Positions 60,177 through 64,000 of a stretch of DNA of 64,000 nt are shown here, one piece after another. The DNA is taken from positions 62,001 through 126,000 of the forward strand of contig NZ_WSQA01000002.1 in the NCBI RefSeq assembly GCF_009768885.1, written 5' to 3'. Position 1 is the stretch's first letter. The number at the start of each line of letters is the position of its first letter. Under the pieces are notes generated by a model. It made no database searches. It saw only the letters and a list, made by a program, of their open reading frames with translations, and was not told where the DNA came from. The stretch comes from Sphingobacterium humi (GTDB lineage: Bacteria; Bacteroidota; Bacteroidia; Sphingobacteriales; Sphingobacteriaceae). A program made the translations under genes and the position numbers.

Positions 60177-60863
60177 TTACCAAATCTTGAAATTCAAGCC
60201 AACTAGGGCTGCTAATGAACCTTCGGCATTTCTACCGCCAAATTCACCATCAAAACCATCACCATGGATATTACCTCTGACATCAATATTTAAATCCAAA
60301 GATTCGCTCAAACGGAAGGTTTGCAAAATACCCAAAGATGGGCTAACACGCATTTTTTTCGTATGATCTATGCCGATCATTAAGCCTACACCTGCATAAG
60401 GAATAAGGCTGTACAAGCGTTGTTCGCTGTAACCATTCACATCATTTAACCAGTTGAACATAAAATCGGCGTTCACATTTAAATAATTGAATTTTTGATA
60501 TTGCAGGTTTTGGGAAGCATCCCATACTTTTCCAGTCCCTAAATTTGGGTCTTGGGTAGCTCCTTTATATTGGAAACCTCCTAAACCTAGGCGGGCACCA
60601 AACCTATCATCAAACCACTTGCCGGCATATACCTCAAATTTAGGCGATATACGCTTACCAAGATCCATTTGTTTATCATGGTCACCGAAATAAATAGCCC
60701 CACCGGCATTTACCCCAACAAACCAGTTGTCTTGAATACCTCCAAATTGGTAGGCACGGCTTGGTTTGCGCAATAAAGGTTCACCTTCTTTAGGTTCTGT
60801 TTCGGCATATCCCAAATGTAGGGATGTTAATGTAATAATTAACGCTACTAGTTTTTTCATCAT
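60177..60863 (-). CDS. Outer-membrane beta-barrel protein
   Basis: This 228-residue protein has a Sec signal (MMKKLVALIITLTSLHLGYA). Amphipathic strands include DNWFVGVNAGGAIYFGDHDK, ISPKFEVYAGKWFDDRFGAR, LGLGGFQYKGA and LIPYAGVGLMIGIDH. It ends EGSLAALVGLNFKIW, an aromatic end expected for outer-membrane barrels. It resembles small OmpA/OmpW-like 8-stranded proteins of Bacteroidota. There is no peptidoglycan-binding tail. It is followed by its own terminator and lies 68 bases downstream of the fimbrillin-like lipoprotein gene. Confidence 0.8.
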   Translation of the reverse strand: MMKKLVALIITLTSLHLGYAETEPKEGEPLLRKPSRAYQFGGIQDNWFVGVNAGGAIYFGDHDKQMDLGKRISPKFEVYAGKWFDDRFGARLGLGGFQYKGATQDPNLGTGKVWDASQNLQYQKFNYLNVNADFMFNWLNDVNGYSEQRLYSLIPYAGVGLMIGIDHTKKMRVSPSLGILQTFRLSESLDLNIDVRGNIHGDGFDGEFGGRNAEGSLAALVGLNFKIW

Positions 60864-60931
60864 TATATTAAAAATTGATTGGATACCTGCCGGAAAACCC
60901 CCTGTCTTTCGGCAGCTTATTTACTAAAATT

Positions 60932-62485
60932 CTATTTTTTACGACATCGCACCGTTGCTCTCCCCGTTGCAGCTGACATCACATCGAATGTAAATTGACT
61001 TTTTGGATTCGCTTTATAAAAACTTAAAGCATAACTTGATGTGTTAAGTACCGCAGGGTCGGTAGTCATATATAATCCTCGATTGCCTACACCATTGGTA
61101 AACCAGCCCAAGAAAAACTCATAATATCCTGCGGTGTAAATTCTGAACTTTTCATTTTGAGCAGTTGTAAACTCATAAAAGTCGGATCCTGTAGCTTTCA
61201 CAGTTGAGGAATGATTTAATAGTTTTCTAAAATCATCCCTAGAAGGTGTAATCCAAGTCCCCTCGGGAGCTACCTTTAAACAAGGGTCTCCTTTATAAAT
61301 ACCATCCCAGGAGTAAATCTCCTCTACACCAAAATAATCTTGTGTTCTTTGTAAAACTGTATAACTATAGGTGTCACGAAATTTATTAACTCTTGTTTGC
61401 GGCGTATGTAAATTATAGCGCGCCCAAGTTATTCCATCTATTTCTAAACCTCCTTCATACATGTCAATCACGGTGCGGTAAGCATAATTAGGCGCTACAT
61501 TAAAAGGATTGAACGATACAGTAACAGGCTTATTTAGTACCACATCAGCACCACTACCATCCTTATAAACTAAATTCGTTACCTTAATAGATGGAGCAAT
61601 CGAGCCTGTTTTGGCTGTATAATACCATTGTGTTCCCGCTTCGTAATTGGGGCTAGCCAAGGTTACAAAGTTTAATTGACTAACGGTATACGGTTGTAAA
61701 TCGGACACAACTCCGGTTTTTAAGTTTACAGCACCTGTATAAAATTCATTGGTATTCACCAATTGGGCAGTTATACTTTTTATTTTCCGATTTAAGGAGG
61801 TAGCTCCATTAAATGTAAAATTCATTGCTGCATTTTTACGTTTAAAAGCAATCGCAATCAAACGGTTTTGGGCTCCAGCTCCAGTTACTGTTACGGTGCT
61901 CGTACCACTTGTAGCATGCAAAAAGCTTCCGGTTTGCAAGGTTCTTGCTGTTGGGTTATTGGTACCTGTAATATCAGGCACATCCGTTGTGTTATTATAG
62001 GTATATGCCGCCCATGTATATGCTACATTTTTAACCACAGGAATATTTAACCGTGTTCCGGAAATAGCTTGTACCGATTTATAAATGCTTCCGTTCGGAT
62101 TAAATAAGAAAAGCCGATATTTATTTCCAGCAGTCATGGCAACAGCTTTCACGCCCTTAGCCGATCCAGCACCTTTTGCTGTACTTTTAAGAACAATAGA
62201 TTTTCTATTCTGTGTATCTCGTTCTACACGAGGAACCATATCTAAACTTTCCATAGAAAAAACTTGGCTTTTTTTACCACTTTTTAATCCAGCTGTTATT
62301 TCTTGCGCATTTGCTTTTGCCTGACCTTGATTATCCCACACTCCTTCTTCTTCATCAATAATCCCCGCCACATCTACTTGAAGCGTTGTCAAATCATCTG
62401 GATTCACCTCGGTATTGGTATCCCTGTTACACCCCATTGCTACGGCAAGGAAGGATAGTGCAATAATTGATTTTAATACTTTCAT
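60932..62485 (-). CDS. Fimbrillin-like lipoprotein with C-terminal FISUMP-like domain
   Basis: The start at 62485 opens MKVLKSIIALSFLAVAMGC (Cys19); longer in-frame starts run into the small gene upstream. The 517-residue protein has an N-terminal FimB/Mfa2-like region: LTTLQVDVAGIID, NKYRLFLFNPNGSIY, LNIPVVKNVAYTWAAYTYNN, AAMNFTFNGATSLNRKIKSI. Its last 170 residues have ITWARYNLHTPQT, KGDPCLKVAPEGTWITPSRD then DFRKLLNHSS, matching the C-type-lectin-like FISUMP/major paralogous domain. It is a likely cell-surface fimbrial or adhesive lipoprotein. A paralogue with the same C-terminal domain lies at 63199. Confidence 0.75.
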   Translation of the reverse strand: MKVLKSIIALSFLAVAMGCNRDTNTEVNPDDLTTLQVDVAGIIDEEEGVWDNQGQAKANAQEITAGLKSGKKSQVFSMESLDMVPRVERDTQNRKSIVLKSTAKGAGSAKGVKAVAMTAGNKYRLFLFNPNGSIYKSVQAISGTRLNIPVVKNVAYTWAAYTYNNTTDVPDITGTNNPTARTLQTGSFLHATSGTSTVTVTGAGAQNRLIAIAFKRKNAAMNFTFNGATSLNRKIKSITAQLVNTNEFYTGAVNLKTGVVSDLQPYTVSQLNFVTLASPNYEAGTQWYYTAKTGSIAPSIKVTNLVYKDGSGADVVLNKPVTVSFNPFNVAPNYAYRTVIDMYEGGLEIDGITWARYNLHTPQTRVNKFRDTYSYTVLQRTQDYFGVEEIYSWDGIYKGDPCLKVAPEGTWITPSRDDFRKLLNHSSTVKATGSDFYEFTTAQNEKFRIYTAGYYEFFLGWFTNGVGNRGLYMTTDPAVLNTSSYALSFYKANPKSQFTFDVMSAATGRATVRCRKK

Positions 62486-62528
62486 CTTGGTTTGATATAT
62501 TATATTATAAACATCCAACGAATTCCTC

Positions 62529-62708
62529 TTAGAACAGTCCGTTCGTTCTTTGGTTATCATCATAGATATACTCTTCCACTTCGGGCGAGTATGGCTTATT
62601 TGAACCTGTAGGTGTAACTGTTGCTGATGAGGTAGCAATACCTTGTTCAAGTTCAAGCGATACACAAAGAACACTTGGCCGTGTATACTTTAGTTTTTGA
62701 AATTCCAT
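62529..62708 (-). CDS. Small conserved-looking peptide gene upstream of the FISUMP lipoprotein
   Basis: This 59-residue product (from the ATG at 62708; an ATG at 62717 adds three residues) begins MEFQKLKYTRPSVLCVSLEL then EQGIATSSATVTPTG, and ends in an acidic, Pro/Asn-rich tail (SPEVEEYIYDDNQRTNGLF). The pattern 'KYxRPxVxxxxLELEQGIAxxSATVxP' with a variable polar tail recalls short proteins found beside fimbrillin-type genes in Sphingobacterium-like bacteria, which I recall without being able to search. It ends 43 bases before the fimbrillin-like gene on the same strand. Confidence 0.6.
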   Translation of the reverse strand: MEFQKLKYTRPSVLCVSLELEQGIATSSATVTPTGSNKPYSPEVEEYIYDDNQRTNGLF

Positions 62709-62717
62709 TTTTCCCAT

Positions 62718-63198
62718 TTTTAAACACTTACTAGATTACAATTTCTGGAAGAGCATGTCATCCAGAGCTTGCTTTATTACTGCATGTTTACCGAGATTGA
62801 ACAGTTAGTGTGAATAACAATTTGCACTCCGTTAATAAACAGCAACAAATATAAGCCGGGAAAAAGATGTATTAAAATCGACTAAAGATACATATTTTCG
62901 TTAAACAAAATATTTAAAATTGAATTCTGTAAATAATCAACTACATTTCTTAATTATCGCGTTCCATTTATAAACTAACATACATCTATTTAATTATTAC
63001 ATTAGTTGTTTACACAATTTGTTAAGAAGAAATAGCCATACGGAATAATTGTCTATATTTTCATTTGTCAATGTATGTCTACATAAAAGGTCGATTTAAT
63101 TATACATGTTATAACAATAAACCTTAAGTAGTTAGTTAATTGACCTAATTGAGGATTGAAAATATTAAATTAATATATAAACACAGGTAGATGAATTC
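62718..63198. other. AT-rich promoter region between two FISUMP-type genes
   Basis: A 480-base non-coding stretch, strongly AT-rich. On the minus strand TATATTTG (62853-62846) fits TAnnTTTG, about 140 bases upstream of the small peptide gene, leaving a long leader. I see no gene, hairpin terminator or repeat that I could defend in the remainder. Confidence 0.4.
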
Positions 63199-64000
63199 TT
63201 AATTTCTTACGCAACGAATGTTCTCCTTACCACCCCAGGATGATATCGCCCAGTACTCCCACACGTTTTCACCAAAAAGTGGAACGCTTAAATTATCGCT
63301 AACACGGTAGCCATAAACCCCGGTCATTGCACCGCCTAAGAAGCCCGTTTCTGAAGACCAAAAATAGCCATCGGTTTTTTCACCCGAAACAGTAAAAAGG
63401 CCAGCAATCACATGGAGGAAACCAAATTTATTGATTCTTAGTTTATTGCTTGGATAAGGTGCTGCAACCCCTGTTGCCACATACTCTACATAATCATTTT
63501 TCAATTCTCGCAAGGAACTTGCGTCTACAGCAACAAGCTTTTGAATTTCATCACGATTCGGCATGCGCCAAACATTTAAAGGATAAACTCGTGTACAAGG
63601 ATCTTGTTTTCCAATAGTTCCATCTGGAAATGGCGCCTTGAAATTCCAATAATCCTCTTCTCCTCGGGGATATTCAAAACCAATTTTATGCCGAAAGCGG
63701 TACGCTCTATCGGCATAGGAGAAGTACAAATTCGTCCTCGCCCAACGAACTCCAGCTACCGTTAAAGGAGACTCCAGCATATTTAAGTTGGCAATTTTAC
63801 TGATGCCGACACTGGGGCTAATGTTATAGCTGAAGCTAGCCGGACTCGTAAATGTACGCGTGGAATTATCATCCAGGTTGAGGACAAAGTTGTTTAAGGT
63901 GTATTCAAAGTTCGGAATTGCTGCCATATCCGCGGTATAGAAATAAGCCACTTTAATGGTATCTTTCGAATCAGTTTCCAGATTTTGGAAATCCAATGGA
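63199..64000 (-). CDS. FISUMP-like surface protein, C-terminal part (cut by window edge)
   Basis: The frame is open to the right edge, so the N terminus lies outside the window; the apparent TTG start at 63996 is probably internal. The visible 266 residues have strand-rich fimbrillin-like sequence (VAYFYTADMAAIPNFEYTLN, NFVLNLDDN) followed by a FISUMP-like domain: VAGVRWARTNLYFSYADRAY, PCTRVYPLNVWRMPNRDEIQ then KLVAVDASS, and the closing FGENVWEYWAISSWGGKENI and RCVRN. The order matches the gene at 60932-62485 closely, so the two are paralogues. Function is inferred as surface adhesion. Confidence 0.7.
   Translation of the reverse strand, partial: PLDFQNLETDSKDTIKVAYFYTADMAAIPNFEYTLNNFVLNLDDNSTRTFTSPASFSYNISPSVGISKIANLNMLESPLTVAGVRWARTNLYFSYADRAYRFRHKIGFEYPRGEEDYWNFKAPFPDGTIGKQDPCTRVYPLNVWRMPNRDEIQKLVAVDASSLRELKNDYVEYVATGVAAPYPSNKLRINKFGFLHVIAGLFTVSGEKTDGYFWSSETGFLGGAMTGVYGYRVSDNLSVPLFGENVWEYWAISSWGGKENIRCVRN

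Overview
The window reads as a chromosomal segment of a Bacteroidota bacterium, most likely a member of the Sphingobacteriaceae close to Sphingobacterium. The grounds are a MurF-alanine racemase fusion, the bacillithiol enzyme BshB1, a DUF4294 protein, monomeric NADP-isocitrate dehydrogenase, fimbrillin/FISUMP-type surface lipoproteins, many lipoproteins with an acidic 'CSxDDD' start to the mature chain, and repeated promoter-like boxes of the Bacteroidota form TAnnTTTG. This assignment is inferred from gene content; no database was searched.

Region 1 (1-11.8 kb) is an AT-rich accessory block of exported proteins. It holds a cut-off secreted protein at the left edge, an esterase-like lipoprotein, a beta-trefoil-like lipoprotein, and six consecutive lipoprotein genes that share an almost identical signal-peptide segment but mostly differ in their mature parts. 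More small exported proteins, a TM2-SHOCT membrane protein, an SH3-like lipoprotein and decayed gene remnants follow. The block stops at the 3' end of tRNA-Ser(GGA), where a broken repressor-like fragment lies; this is the geometry expected of an old tRNA-targeted island.

Region 2 (12-58.9 kb) is mostly ordinary core genome with more balanced base composition. It covers central metabolism (methylglyoxal synthase, CoaA, AccA, isocitrate dehydrogenase, an aminotransferase, PurA, AsnA, PabB), translation (rpsF-rpsR-rplI), stress and signalling (RelA/SpoT homologue, Fur-family regulator, polyphosphate kinase, OsmC, glutathione peroxidase, BshB1, DJ-1 family), envelope (LpxB, MprF-like protein, MscS, MurF-Alr, DUF502 and DUF1003 proteins), DNA metabolism (DinB, a DEDDh-GIY-YIG nuclease, RecX) and transport (CDF, SBF-like, O/P-type porin). 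The agmatine-to-putrescine genes aguB and aguA sit directly upstream of the porin. Intergenic gaps carry several dispersed repeat families.

Region 3 (58.9-64 kb) starts with tRNA-Gly and tRNA-Leu. It continues on the minus strand with a DUF5106/thioredoxin-like lipoprotein, an outer-membrane barrel, and two fimbrillin/FISUMP-type surface proteins, one of them cut by the right edge. A 59-residue conserved-looking peptide gene precedes the complete one.

No CRISPR array, intact transposase, integrase or phage structural gene was found. The most unusual features are the shared-leader lipoprotein array, the tRNA-Ser island junction, the small peptide gene ahead of the FISUMP lipoprotein, a LytS-like ATPase fragment without most of its catalytic motifs, and two regulatory inverted repeats (37.7 and 49.4 kb).
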